Shown here: positions 36,859-45,264 of the stretch, one piece after another
Layout: the number at the start of each line of letters is the position of its first letter
How positions within the stretch are numbered: position 1 is the first letter of the stretch
The notes under the pieces: generated by a model
The model's input: the letters and a program-made list of their open reading frames with translations, nothing else
What the model was told of the DNA's origin: nothing
Databases searched by the model: none
Assembly: GCA_021295655.1 (NCBI GenBank)
Contig: JAGWBX010000044.1
Coordinates: forward strand, 33,909 to 82,697
Direction of reading: 5' to 3'
DNA length: 48,789 nucleotides
DNA from: Candidatus Latescibacterota bacterium
GTDB lineage: Bacteria > Latescibacterota > UBA2968 > GCA-2709665
Made by a program: the position numbers and the translations under genes

Positions 36859-37299
36859 CTACCTCGATTGCAGAATCTGAAGGACGCCGCCGGAAAGTTC
36901 GGCGTCGGTGAGCATTTCGGCCTCCTGTTCGTCCCACTGGGCATTCAGATAGTCTTCCAGCGTAAGCGCCGGCGCTTCGGTCGAGAGATTGCCCAGGACG
37001 GCCAGAAGCAGGACCGCGGCGGCCAGAACAGGAAGAAATCTCTTGCCTACCCACTCGAACTGTTTCCAGGGCTCGACTGCTTCTTCGACGCCAATCCGCC
37101 GAGCAATGCTGTGCCAGAGCCCGGGCGGCGCGGATTCCGGTCTGGCGGCAAGCAGGCGTTGTATCCGCCTCAGATAGTCCAGTTCTTCCCGGCATTCGGA
37201 CGAGACCGCAAGGTGCGCCTCCACCACGCGCACCTGTTCGGCAGGCAGGCTGGATTCCAGGTAATCGGGCAAAAGGGTCTTCACTTCGGAGTCTGTCAT
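36859..37299 (-). CDS. Anti-sigma factor (zinc-finger-like N-terminus, one membrane segment)
   Basis: 146 residues from ATG 37299. The cytoplasmic N-terminus EVKTLLPDYLESSLPAEQVR, VVEAHLAVSSECREELDYL resembles the zf-HC2 anti-sigma domain, with H29 and C36 but without the second Cys of HxxxCxxC, so zinc binding is doubtful. Membrane segment at about 88-105, followed by a ~40-residue periplasmic tail. Its start overlaps the sigma factor stop (ATGA), indicating coupled translation and the expected 1:1 pairing. Confidence 0.85.
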   Translation of the reverse strand: MTDSEVKTLLPDYLESSLPAEQVRVVEAHLAVSSECREELDYLRRIQRLLAARPESAPPGLWHSIARRIGVEEAVEPWKQFEWVGKRFLPVLAAAVLLLAVLGNLSTEAPALTLEDYLNAQWDEQEAEMLTDAELSGGVLQILQSR

Positions 37300-37886
37300 G
37301 GCGATGTCCCTTCTTTCCACTCGTTGTATGCGGGCCGCAAGAGGTCCCTGAGACGGGACCGCGCCCGTGAGAGGCGGGATTTGACCGTGCCGACCGAACA
37401 ATTCAGCGTTTTTGAAATCTCTTCCTGTGACAAACCTTCGATGTCTTTCAGCACGATAACGATCCGGTGGTCGGGTGAGAGTCGATTCAGGACTTCCTGT
37501 ATGGTTTCCTGGAGTCGTAACCGTTCGAAATCGTTGTAGGGCGTGCGGCGTTCCCAGAGTTGCTCCGGCGTGAAATGCCCCGATTCCAGCAGGTCGTCGA
37601 GCGAGGTCGTATCCCGACGTCGTTTTTCCTTCTGTGCCGCGTTGAGACAGACGTTGACGGCTATCCTGTAGAGCCAGGTGTAGAAACCGGCGTCGGCACG
37701 GAATCCGGATAGCGCCTGATAAGCTCTGATGAAGGCGGTCTGAGCGGCATCCCTGGCGGTCTCCCGATCTCCTGTAATTGAGCAGGCAAGGTTGTAGATA
37801 CGCCCTTCGTAACGTTCCACCAGAACGCGATATGCCTGATGATCTCCGTCCTGGCATCGTCTGACCAGATCCAGATCTTCACCCAT
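37296..37886 (-). CDS. ECF-type RNA polymerase sigma factor
   Basis: 196 residues from ATG 37886 with AGGAG upstream. Region 2: HQAYRVLVERYEGRIYNLAC, DAAQTAFIRAYQALSGFR, FYTWLYRIAVNVCLN; region 4: LSPDHRIVIVLKDIEGLSQE, ISKTLNCSVGTVKSRLSRAR. RpoE-like ECF member. First gene of the operon with the anti-sigma factor and three Spy-like proteins; it presumably directs envelope-stress genes and its own operon. A GAACC sequence upstream could be an ECF -35 element, but a full promoter is not certain. Confidence 0.95.
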   Translation of the reverse strand: MGEDLDLVRRCQDGDHQAYRVLVERYEGRIYNLACSITGDRETARDAAQTAFIRAYQALSGFRADAGFYTWLYRIAVNVCLNAAQKEKRRRDTTSLDDLLESGHFTPEQLWERRTPYNDFERLRLQETIQEVLNRLSPDHRIVIVLKDIEGLSQEEISKTLNCSVGTVKSRLSRARSRLRDLLRPAYNEWKEGTSP

Positions 37887-38061
37887 TCGGGCTCCTGCCA
37901 ACACGTCAGGGATCCAAACCGACAGAATTTACTGCTGCGCAGAAAAACCGCCGGTTCTCTCTAAAACGGCCACGAACGAATTCGGGACAGTGGGATCCGC
38001 CCGCATGCCTTTCACCACATGCTTAGACATGCGCGTTGTGGCCGGCGTTCCCCGCGGACAT

Positions 38062-38093
38062 AAAAATCCGGATGCTGCCGGGCAACATCCGGA
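38062..38093 (-). terminator. Intrinsic terminator of ilvB
   Basis: Minus strand TCCGGATG (38093-38086) and CATCCGGA (38074-38067) form the stem, with T run 38066-38062, 22 bp after the ilvB stop. Makes ilvB monocistronic. Confidence 0.8.
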
Positions 38094-38115
38094 GGCCGAT
38101 CCTTTGTCCTTGTTC

Positions 38116-39891
38116 TCACTCGGTGATTATATCTGCAAATGTATGGCCCGCCGGGATCATGGGAAGCACATGTTCCTGATAAGGAACGATAACGTCAAGC
38201 ACGTACGGGCCGGGTGTCTCAAGCAGGAGTTCCAGGGCGCCCTCAAGGTCTTTCTTGTGTTCGACGCGCGCGGCCGGAATGCCGAAACCCTTGGCAATAC
38301 TGACAAAATCGGGATGGATGCCGCCGTCCGGATCGCCTATGAAGGTGTGGCCGCGATTGCTTTCATAGAAACGGTCTTCCCACTGGACCACCATGCCGAG
38401 ATGCTGATTGTTGATGATGATTGTCTTTACCGGCAGTTTCTCCACGTAGAGCGTGGCCAGTTCCTGCACGTTCATCACAAAGCTTCCGTCGCCGTCGATG
38501 TTTACGACCAGGTCATCAGGTCTGGCCAGTTGTGCGCCCAGAGCCGCGGGAAGACCGAATCCCATGGCGCCCAGCCCGCCCGATGTAAGCCAGTTGCGCG
38601 GTTCGTCGAACAGGTAATATTGGGCGGCCCACATCTGGTGCTGTCCAACTCCCGTTGAGACGACGGCCCTCCCGCCGGTCGTTCGGTACAGCAGGTCGAT
38701 GGCGTGCTGAGGCAGGATCGCGTCGTCCGCTTCCTGGTAGGCAAGCGGGTGTTTCTGTCTCCAGGTGTCCAGTTCGGCGTGCCAGGCGTCGTAGTCTCCG
38801 GGTATCACCTGTTTATTCAGGTCATCGAGGGCGTATCTGACGTCGCTGACAACGGGAATGTGCGCCGTTTTGTTTTTATTGATTTCAGATGGGTCGATAT
38901 CGACGTGCACGATTCGGCCGTGTTTGCAGAACGCTTCGAGCTTCCCTGTAACGCGGTCGTCGAAACGAACGCCCATAGCCAGCAACAGGTCGGCGTGGTT
39001 GATCGCGTAGTTGGCGTAAACGGTTCCGTGCATGCCGACCATCCTGAGCGAGAGCGGATGGGTTTCCGGGAAAACGCCAAGCCCCATGAGCGTTTGCACC
39101 ACGGGAATACCTGTCTTGCGGACAAGCTCCCGAAGTTGCCCGGCGGCGCCGGCGGCCACGATGCCACCGCCCACATAGAGTACCGGTCGTTTGGCTTCCC
39201 GTATCGCACGGACCACGTTTTCGATGGCCTTGCTTTCCGCCCTGATATGTGGATTGTAGCTTCGAATGGCCACGTCGTCCGGCCAGACCGGCGTATGCAC
39301 GGCCTGCTGGACATCCTTCGGTACATCGACCAGCACGGGTCCCGGCCGGCCGGTACTTGCAATGTAGAACGCTTCCTTTACTATGCGCGGAATATCCTCG
39401 ATGCGATCTATCAAAAAGTTGTGTTTGGTAATCTGCCTGGTGACCTCGACGATGGGTGTTTCCTGAAATGCATCGCCGCCCATTACGTGCGTCGCCACCT
39501 GACCCGTAATGGCCACCAGTGGAACGGAATCCATCTTCGCATCCGCCAATCCGGTAACCAGATTGGTGGCTCCGGGACCGGATGTGGCCAGACATACGCC
39601 GACCCGGCCGGATGCCTTTGCAAATCCTTCTGCGGCGAATATTTCACCTTGCTCATGCCGACACAGCACGTTTCGGATCCGGGAACGTGTGAGCGCCTGA
39701 TGGATCTCCATACTTGCGCCGCCGGGATATCCAAAGATGACATCGACGCCCTCCCGGACCAGCGCTTCCACGAGGATATCCGCGCCTTTCATCGGGGATG
39801 CGGGAGGCGAAGACACGTCTTCAAACGCGACCTGCTGCTCCGGGCGCCCGTTGGTTTCGGGTGTGCGGATCTGCTCTGATCCCTTTGCCAT
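38116..39891 (-). CDS. ilvB: Acetolactate synthase large subunit
   Basis: 591 residues from ATG 39891 (GGGAG upstream; a TTG two codons earlier is possible). ThDP enzyme that condenses pyruvates to acetolactate, or with 2-ketobutyrate, in branched-chain amino-acid synthesis. Seen: [20 protein letters not shown], catalytic Glu in [41 protein letters not shown], and the ThDP motif [17 protein letters not shown] ending IIINN. A ~33-residue N-terminal extension precedes the family start. Unusually no ilvN (regulatory subunit) or ilvC follows; a terminator does. Promoter, leader peptide and attenuator lie upstream. Confidence 0.95.
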   Translation of the reverse strand: MAKGSEQIRTPETNGRPEQQVAFEDVSSPPASPMKGADILVEALVREGVDVIFGYPGGASMEIHQALTRSRIRNVLCRHEQGEIFAAEGFAKASGRVGVCLATSGPGATNLVTGLADAKMDSVPLVAITGQVATHVMGGDAFQETPIVEVTRQITKHNFLIDRIEDIPRIVKEAFYIASTGRPGPVLVDVPKDVQQAVHTPVWPDDVAIRSYNPHIRAESKAIENVVRAIREAKRPVLYVGGGIVAAGAAGQLRELVRKTGIPVVQTLMGLGVFPETHPLSLRMVGMHGTVYANYAINHADLLLAMGVRFDDRVTGKLEAFCKHGRIVHVDIDPSEINKNKTAHIPVVSDVRYALDDLNKQVIPGDYDAWHAELDTWRQKHPLAYQEADDAILPQHAIDLLYRTTGGRAVVSTGVGQHQMWAAQYYLFDEPRNWLTSGGLGAMGFGLPAALGAQLARPDDLVVNIDGDGSFVMNVQELATLYVEKLPVKTIIINNQHLGMVVQWEDRFYESNRGHTFIGDPDGGIHPDFVSIAKGFGIPAARVEHKKDLEGALELLLETPGPYVLDVIVPYQEHVLPMIPAGHTFADIITE

Positions 39892-39992
39892 CTGCAATAT
39901 ACTCCCGAGTTTAAGAAGCTATTATACGACTGTTCAATGCAATATAAACACGCACTGGCGATCCGTCAAATCGACGCGGTCAGACCGCAAAT

Positions 39993-40022
39993 AAAAACGC
40001 CGTCGAATCGACGTCGACGGCG
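39993..40022 (-). terminator. Attenuator terminator upstream of ilvB
   Basis: Minus strand CGCCGTCGA (40022-40014) and TCGACGGCG (40006-39998) form a 9-bp stem with a 7-nt loop, then five Ts (39997-39993). About 100 bp before ilvB. The 5' arm with its flank (GCCCGCCGTCG) can instead pair with CGACGGCAGGGC of the leader (one bulged A). Confidence 0.85.
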
Positions 40023-40050
40023 GGCTGAATTGGTGCATATGCCATTCCGG

Positions 40051-40158
40051 CTATAAGCCCTGCCGTCGCGGTGATACGGATACCAGAAGAGCGACGCTCC
40101 GAGAAACATTCCTGTTGACCAGGACGGGAACGGGTATAGCGCGAAAATTCAATGCCAC
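40051..40158 (-). CDS. ilv leader peptide (attenuator)
   Basis: 35 codons from GTG 40158 with AAGGGA about 8 nt upstream, stop TAG 40053-40051. Sequence VALNFRAIPVPVLVNRNVSR then SVALLVSVSPRRQGL: 13 of 35 residues are Val, Leu or Ile, with clusters PVPVLV and VALLVSV. The codons for PRRQG encode the segment (CGACGGCAGGGC) complementary to the 5' arm of the following terminator. This is the arrangement of the ilv/leu leader peptides: stalling on scarce branched-chain aminoacyl-tRNA should allow antitermination into ilvB. Confidence 0.8.
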   Translation of the reverse strand: MALNFRAIPVPVLVNRNVSRSVALLVSVSPRRQGL

Positions 40159-40269
40159 GGGAAGAATCCCTTCCGAAGGCTGCCGGCCTTTAACTGCCCG
40201 GCCTTTTCATAAAATCCGCTGCAACATCTGAGGCTAAGCGGAAACGGATGATCTATCCTGCTGAAAATT

Positions 40270-40298
40270 ATAGTATTGGTTTTGATCTGAAAAGTCAA
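40270..40298 (-). promoter_or_regulatory. Promoter of the ilv leader/ilvB transcript
   Basis: Minus strand TTGACT (40293-40298), 17-bp spacer, TACTAT (40270-40275). About 105 bp before the leader start. The rest of 40299-40538 shows nothing further I can support. Confidence 0.75.
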
Positions 40299-40538
40299 GG
40301 TGTTTTTGACGTCGCGCGGACTTCCGGCAGCCGGCCACGTCCATTTACGGGGACGTCGCGCAGGCTGATCGTTCGCATTGCCGCTTGCGCGCATGTGTCA
40401 AAGGCCTTGCAGGCTTCAACGGTATATGCCTATTTTGAAGGGCGTCCGTTCCCTGGCGGTATTGCCCGAAATGGTCCGGAAACGTGAGGCCCTTACGCGC
40501 ACCCTGGCGAACACGCCGTGCAATCCCGGCGCATAACG

Positions 40539-41303
40539 TCAGTTTTCTTCCAACTCCCAGATCTTGTCCCGAATGGCAGCGGCGCGTTCAAAATCCTCGT
40601 CTTCGACGGCCTGAGCCAATTCCTCCTTGAGTTTCTCCGCGGGACTCTGCGGGCGCTTGCTCAATATTTCATCTTCCAGTTCTTTCAGGGACTCCCGGGA
40701 GCGCTTTTTTTCTATTTCAAACTCTTCTGCCTGCACACCTTCGAGGTTCGAAATCTTCGTCTGCGTGTCACCGATAATCTCGAGAGCCGTGTCGTATTCG
40801 TCCTGCTGGGTTGCAATCATTACCCTCGCGACGGCGTTGATTCTGAGAATGTAAGGCCACCACTTTTCGAGGTTTTCCCTGTCTTCCGTGCGTTCGGCAT
40901 ACCTGTTGACAAAGCGGAAAACGTCCATATTTCTTTCGGTATCACGTACAACCCTGTTGTAGTCCCGAATCTGTAGAAGGAATACATACCTTTCGTATAT
41001 CCGCCGGCTTTCGTCGAAGATCTCGGAACAGGCGCGCTCATCCAGGCTGAAGCCCACGGGCGACCCGGAAGCGCCCACGTGTTTCTGCAACTGCTGTTTG
41101 TGATAGTCCAGGACAAAGGCCTGACTATAGGGTTTCTGTCCATCGGGCCGGCCGTCCAATTCCATTTGCAAAACGCCCTGAAACGCGCCTTGATCGACAC
41201 GCACCTGGATTTTCTCCACGCCGCGGGGATCGATTACTTTGCGAATGCTGTTCTGGGGATCGTAGGGCCAGTTTTTCAGGATCGGTCCGATATCTTCTGA
41301 CAT
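40539..41303 (-). CDS. UVR (UvrB/UvrC) motif protein of unknown function
   Basis: 254 residues from ATG 41303 (GGAG 8 nt upstream). The N-terminal half (ILKNWPYDPQNSIRKVIDPR, GVEKIQVRVDQGAFQGVLQM) is typical of an uncharacterised family with a 'KIQxRVxxG-xQ' pattern. The middle is helical, with possible TPR-like segments. The C-terminus AEKLKEELAQAVEDEDFERA, AAIRDKIWELE is a UVR motif, as in UvrB, ClpC and McsA, mediating protein contacts. No nuclease or ATPase motif. Role unknown. Confidence 0.75.
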   Translation of the reverse strand: MSEDIGPILKNWPYDPQNSIRKVIDPRGVEKIQVRVDQGAFQGVLQMELDGRPDGQKPYSQAFVLDYHKQQLQKHVGASGSPVGFSLDERACSEIFDESRRIYERYVFLLQIRDYNRVVRDTERNMDVFRFVNRYAERTEDRENLEKWWPYILRINAVARVMIATQQDEYDTALEIIGDTQTKISNLEGVQAEEFEIEKKRSRESLKELEDEILSKRPQSPAEKLKEELAQAVEDEDFERAAAIRDKIWELEEN

Positions 41304-41554
41304 GAAGCCGCTCCAGGGCTTGAACGGGATCCTCGGTGCGGAAGCATTGGCCAAAGGCCACCGACTGTTTCGTGCGACCGCCACGCAAGTCAAATGTAAA
41401 TAAGTCCGAAACAAAAACAAGCGCAAAGCCGACTGCCCGTGCTACAGGCTGTGACGCGTGGACCGCCGGGTTCGGCAGTTTCGCAGCGTGAAAAAGGGAG
41501 AGCGTTTAACCCTGATTCGTTGTTTTTCCGGGACGCAAAAACCGAATATAGGCA
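41304..41554. other. Divergent intergenic region before azgA, left part
   Basis: No gene supported here. With the repeat at 41555-41692 and the last 84 bp, it makes a 473-bp gap between the UVR-motif gene and the purine permease. No clear -35/-10 pair seen for either. Confidence 0.4.
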
Positions 41555-41692
41555 AGTGGATAAAGGCGATTTGACGGCTGATTACCAGGATACACCAGGT
41601 CACTGGACGTGAACCGAAAAAACGTCCTTTTTTGACGACCGTTGCGCCCCGTTTCATGGGTTTTCGTCGCGTCGCCGGGTTGATGTTTTCTT
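41555..41692 (+). repeat. Dispersed intergenic repeat, copy B (~138 bp)
   Basis: AGTGGATAAAGGCGATTTGA through GTTGATGTTTTCTT matches copy A at 5989-6128 over the whole length. The conserved hairpin is GGACGT...ACGTCC here, against GGACGT...ATGTCC in A and C: a covarying G-C/G-U pair. Lies 85 bp upstream of azgA, same strand. Confidence 0.88.
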
Positions 41693-41776
41693 AGGATTGG
41701 GATTAAGTCGGAATTCCGGTTTTTATTCAGGCAGGAGAATGGCGGGAACTCGCTGCATCAGCTCTGGGAGCGTTCC

Positions 41777-43090
41777 ATGACTGCGATAGTCAGGTATTTT
41801 CGGTTTGAGGAGAACGGGGCAACCTTCCGGACGGAGGTGGTTGGCGGGCTCACTACATTTGTTACAATGGCCTATATTGTGGCGGTGAATCCGGGAATGC
41901 TGTCGGAAGCGCTGGGTAAGGATCTATTTGGAGAACTGTTGTTCGCAACCTGCATTTCAGCGGCGCTGGCGACACTGATTATGGGCATTGTCGGGAATTA
42001 TCCGTTTGCTCTGGCGCCGGGGATGGGATTGAATGCCTTTTTTGCGTATACCGTGGTGTTGGGAATGGGCGTGCGTTGGGACCTGGCATTGGGCGTCGTA
42101 CTTGCATCGGGTATTCTCTTTACGTTGTTGACGTTGGTGCGGGTGAGGGAGGCCATAATCAACGCGGTGCCGGATACCATCAAGCAGGCAACGGCGTGCG
42201 GCATTGGGTTGTTTATTGCCTTTATCGGGTTGAAGAATGCGGGAATCGTGGCGGCGAATCAGGCAACGCTGATTACACTGGGAGAAATCAGGAGCGGACC
42301 CGTGGGGCTTACGCTGCTGGGTGTGCTGGGCACGGGCGTGTTGTTGGCAAGAGGCGTCAAGGGAGCCATATTGTTGGGGATGCTGGGTGTGACGATACTG
42401 GGAATGTTGACGGGCGTGACCTCCACGCCTCAGGGGTTTTTCAGCTTGCCGGCGTGGCCGGAGCGCTTGTTTGGCGTGGCGGCCGTAAACCTTACGGCGG
42501 CGTTCGACGTCGGATTGATCAGCGTGGTCCTTGTCTTCCTGTTTGTGGACATGTTCGACACGATGGGTACGCTGGTCGGGGTGTCGGGCAGAGCCGGATT
42601 TCTGGATGAAAGGGGACGGCTGCCGCGAGCAAATCGGGCGCTCCTTGCTGATTCATTGGGCACTGTATTCGGCTCACTATTCGGAACTTCGACTGTGACG
42701 ACATATATCGAAAGTGCGTCGGGTATTTCGGCCGGAGCGCGTACCGGTTTCGCGAGTGTCGTAACGGGCGCCATGTTTCTGCTGGCCCTGTTTCTTACAC
42801 CTCTGGTGGAGGCCATTCCGGCGTTTGCAACTGCGCCGGCGCTGATCGTGGTGGGGGTGCTGATGATGTCGTCGGTGGTCAACGTGAACTGGCACGATGT
42901 CACCGATGCATTGCCGGCCTTTCTGACGATGATCGCCATGCCGTTGACGTTCAGCATTTCGGACGGTCTTGCGATGGGATTCATCGCGTATCCCATCGTC
43001 AAACGGCTGGGAGGACGGGGAGACGAAGTGAATCCTCTGGTGGACCTGCTGGCGGTGGTTTTCATCGCCAGGTACCTGTTTATGAATTGA
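41777..43090 (+). CDS. NCS2/AzgA-family purine permease
   Basis: 437 residues, about 12-14 membrane segments. EVVGGLTTFVTMAYIVAVNP is the AzgA start signature; CGIGLFIAFIGLKNAG, LVFLFVDMFDTMGTLVGVSG and FGTSTVTTYIESASGISAGA are the conserved transport motifs. Family members import adenine, guanine or hypoxanthine with protons. GGGAG is upstream of ATG 41777. It lies 28 bp from hyuA, same strand, and may form an operon linking base uptake with a cyclic-amide or ATP-dependent hydrolase; that is inference. Confidence 0.92.
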   Translation: MTAIVRYFRFEENGATFRTEVVGGLTTFVTMAYIVAVNPGMLSEALGKDLFGELLFATCISAALATLIMGIVGNYPFALAPGMGLNAFFAYTVVLGMGVRWDLALGVVLASGILFTLLTLVRVREAIINAVPDTIKQATACGIGLFIAFIGLKNAGIVAANQATLITLGEIRSGPVGLTLLGVLGTGVLLARGVKGAILLGMLGVTILGMLTGVTSTPQGFFSLPAWPERLFGVAAVNLTAAFDVGLISVVLVFLFVDMFDTMGTLVGVSGRAGFLDERGRLPRANRALLADSLGTVFGSLFGTSTVTTYIESASGISAGARTGFASVVTGAMFLLALFLTPLVEAIPAFATAPALIVVGVLMMSSVVNVNWHDVTDALPAFLTMIAMPLTFSISDGLAMGFIAYPIVKRLGGRGDEVNPLVDLLAVVFIARYLFMN

Positions 43091-43118
43091 GACTTTTCAC
43101 TCCACGGATTGAAGGAAT

Positions 43119-45164
43119 ATGCGCATCGGTATCGATATAGGCGGCACGTTCACGGATATTGTGGCAGTTGACAAAGACGGCCGTGTTGCGCTGTGCAAGC
43201 TGCCATCCACGCCCCGAGATTACGGTAGTGCCATCGTTGACGGCGTGAGTCGGGTTGTTACGGGAGCCGGCGCGAACGTGAGCGAAGTTATTCATGGTAC
43301 TACCGTGGCAACCAATGCCGTAATTGGCGGCACGGGCGCCCGGACCGGCCTGATCACGACAAAGGGATTTCGCGACGTACTCGAGATCGGGCGGCTGCGG
43401 ATGCCGCGACTGTACGATCTCTCCTGGGAGAAGCCAAGGCCGCTTGTGCCCCGCTATCTCCGACTGGAGGTCAAGGAACGGATTGCGGCAAACGGCGACG
43501 TCCTGGAGCCGCTGGATGAAGAGAGCGTTCATTTCGCGATCGAACGTCTGGTTGAGGAACGCGTTGTTTCGGTCGCGGTTTGCCTGCTCAACGCGTACCT
43601 GAATCCGGATCACGAGAACAGGATAGGCGAGTTGCTGCGTGCGTCCGGGCGTTGGGAAGTGTCACTTTCCTCCGAAGTCATGCCGGAAATCAAGGAATAC
43701 GAGCGGACGAGTACCACGGTGATTAACGCATACGTGATGCCCGTGGTGCGGAGCTACCTGAGCGATCTCAGCTCACGCCTTCAAACCCTTGGTATTGATG
43801 CCCCGTTGCGAATCATGCAATCGGGGGGAGGCGTCACAGAGGCCAGTGCGGCGGTGGAACGCCCCGTCCAGATTCTGGAATCCGGACCGGCAGCAGGCGT
43901 GGTGGCCGCGGCGTCCCTGGGGCGTCGCATCGGATGCGTGGATCTGATCGCGTTCGATATGGGCGGCACGACCGCCAAGGCGGCGCTGATCGAAGGCGGA
44001 CGAATTTCACGGATTTCGGACTATGAGGTAGGCGGCGGGTTGTCCGTCGCCGGGAGGCTGATGGGCGGTGGCGGGTACCCGGTCGGGGTGCCCGGTATCG
44101 ACCTTGCCGAAATCGGAGCAGGTGGCGGGAGTATCCTGGAGGTTGATGCCGGCGGAGCCCTCCAAGTCGGGCCTGCCAGCGCCGGAGCGGACCCTGGCCC
44201 TGTGTCCTACGGGCGCGCGGGCGGCCGGCCGACGCTTACCGACGCGAATCTGTTGCTGGGGTACCTGAATCCCATGGGTCCGGCTGACGGTTGCCTGCCT
44301 CTGGACGTCGCGATGGCCCGGAGCGCGATGCGGGAATCGATTGCGTCGAGAATGGACGTCGGATTGGATGAGGCCGCCCTCGGTGCGCACCGGATCGCGA
44401 TTGCGCGCATGGTAAGAGCGGTCCGTGCGGTCTCGTCCGAGCGTGGCCGGGACCCGCGGCAGTATGCGTTGCTGGCCTTCGGCGGGAGCGGTCCTCTACA
44501 CGCCGTGGGGATGGCCAGGGCACTCGGAATACGTACGGTACTGGTGCCGCCCGCGCCCGGCCTGTTCAGCGCGATCGGCCTGGTCTCGGCAGGATTGCAG
44601 TGCGATCTGGCGCGCACCCGGCAGGGCCAACTGCTGGAACTGGAGCCGGTTGAGATCCAGTTGGCACTCGAAGCGATGGCCGACGAAGTTAGAGAACGAT
44701 TGCCCGGTTCGACAGTTGAATATATCGTGGATCTCAGGTACTCGGGGCAGTGTTATGAACTGCCGGTCCGGGCGCCTCTTGGGCAGTGGAACCGACGTAC
44801 CCTTGCCGATCTCCGGAACGCGTTTGAAGCAGAACACGAACGTACCTACGGGCACCGCTCCGAGACCGACGCCGTTGAGATGGTTACATTGAGGGTACGC
44901 GCGTCTCTGCCCGACCCGCCGTTGCCCGACGGGAGATACTTTGTCGCGCCGGACGGAAGCGTCCGAAGGCCGGGCACGAGGCGCGCGTATTTCGGGGAAT
45001 GCCGGGGATGGATCGAAACACCCGTATTGTCCCGGTGTCACCTGGAGGATTCGCCCGAATCCGGTCCGCTGATTGTGGAGGACTACGACGCAACCACCCT
45101 GGTTCCCCACGATGTCTGCGCCCACCTGGATGAGTGGAGGAATATCGTCATTGACGTGGAATGA
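43119..45164 (+). CDS. hyuA: Hydantoinase/oxoprolinase family subunit A (ATP-dependent)
   Basis: 681 residues. MRIGIDIGGTFTDIVAVDKD is the ASKHA-type phosphate-1 motif; STTVINAYVMPVVRSYL, IMQSGGGVTEASAAVERPVQ, ESGPAAGVVAA and AFDMGGTTAKAALIEGG (phosphate-2) follow. YALLAFGGSGPLHAVGMARA and FSAIGLVSAG are also characteristic. It is the ATP-binding half of N-methylhydantoinase, 5-oxoprolinase or acetone-carboxylase-like enzymes, needing HyuB. AAGGA is just ahead of ATG 43119. The HyuB gene is present but on the opposite strand, convergent. Confidence 0.95.
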   Translation: MRIGIDIGGTFTDIVAVDKDGRVALCKLPSTPRDYGSAIVDGVSRVVTGAGANVSEVIHGTTVATNAVIGGTGARTGLITTKGFRDVLEIGRLRMPRLYDLSWEKPRPLVPRYLRLEVKERIAANGDVLEPLDEESVHFAIERLVEERVVSVAVCLLNAYLNPDHENRIGELLRASGRWEVSLSSEVMPEIKEYERTSTTVINAYVMPVVRSYLSDLSSRLQTLGIDAPLRIMQSGGGVTEASAAVERPVQILESGPAAGVVAAASLGRRIGCVDLIAFDMGGTTAKAALIEGGRISRISDYEVGGGLSVAGRLMGGGGYPVGVPGIDLAEIGAGGGSILEVDAGGALQVGPASAGADPGPVSYGRAGGRPTLTDANLLLGYLNPMGPADGCLPLDVAMARSAMRESIASRMDVGLDEAALGAHRIAIARMVRAVRAVSSERGRDPRQYALLAFGGSGPLHAVGMARALGIRTVLVPPAPGLFSAIGLVSAGLQCDLARTRQGQLLELEPVEIQLALEAMADEVRERLPGSTVEYIVDLRYSGQCYELPVRAPLGQWNRRTLADLRNAFEAEHERTYGHRSETDAVEMVTLRVRASLPDPPLPDGRYFVAPDGSVRRPGTRRAYFGECRGWIETPVLSRCHLEDSPESGPLIVEDYDATTLVPHDVCAHLDEWRNIVIDVE

Positions 45165-45196
45165 CAGCGGCTTTCGCGAGGTGTGGATCTAAAGAT

Positions 45197-45230
45197 GCGG
45201 GCGGTCCCTGTGATCGCCCGCGTCGTTTTG
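45197..45230. terminator. Terminator between convergent hyuA and hyuB
   Basis: GCGGGCG (45197-45203) and CGCCCGC (45215-45221), then GTCGTTTT. It lies 33 bp after hyuA and could serve both directions, with a T tract only for the plus strand. Confidence 0.6.
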
Positions 45231-45264
45231 AACCGTGACCGTGCGGCAGCGCGCGCCGGTTGCC

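Noticed and set aside
37300-37857. Extended frame upstream of the anti-sigma factor
   Set aside because: It is the shadow of the ECF sigma gene; the ATGA overlap at 37299-37296 defines the anti-sigma start.
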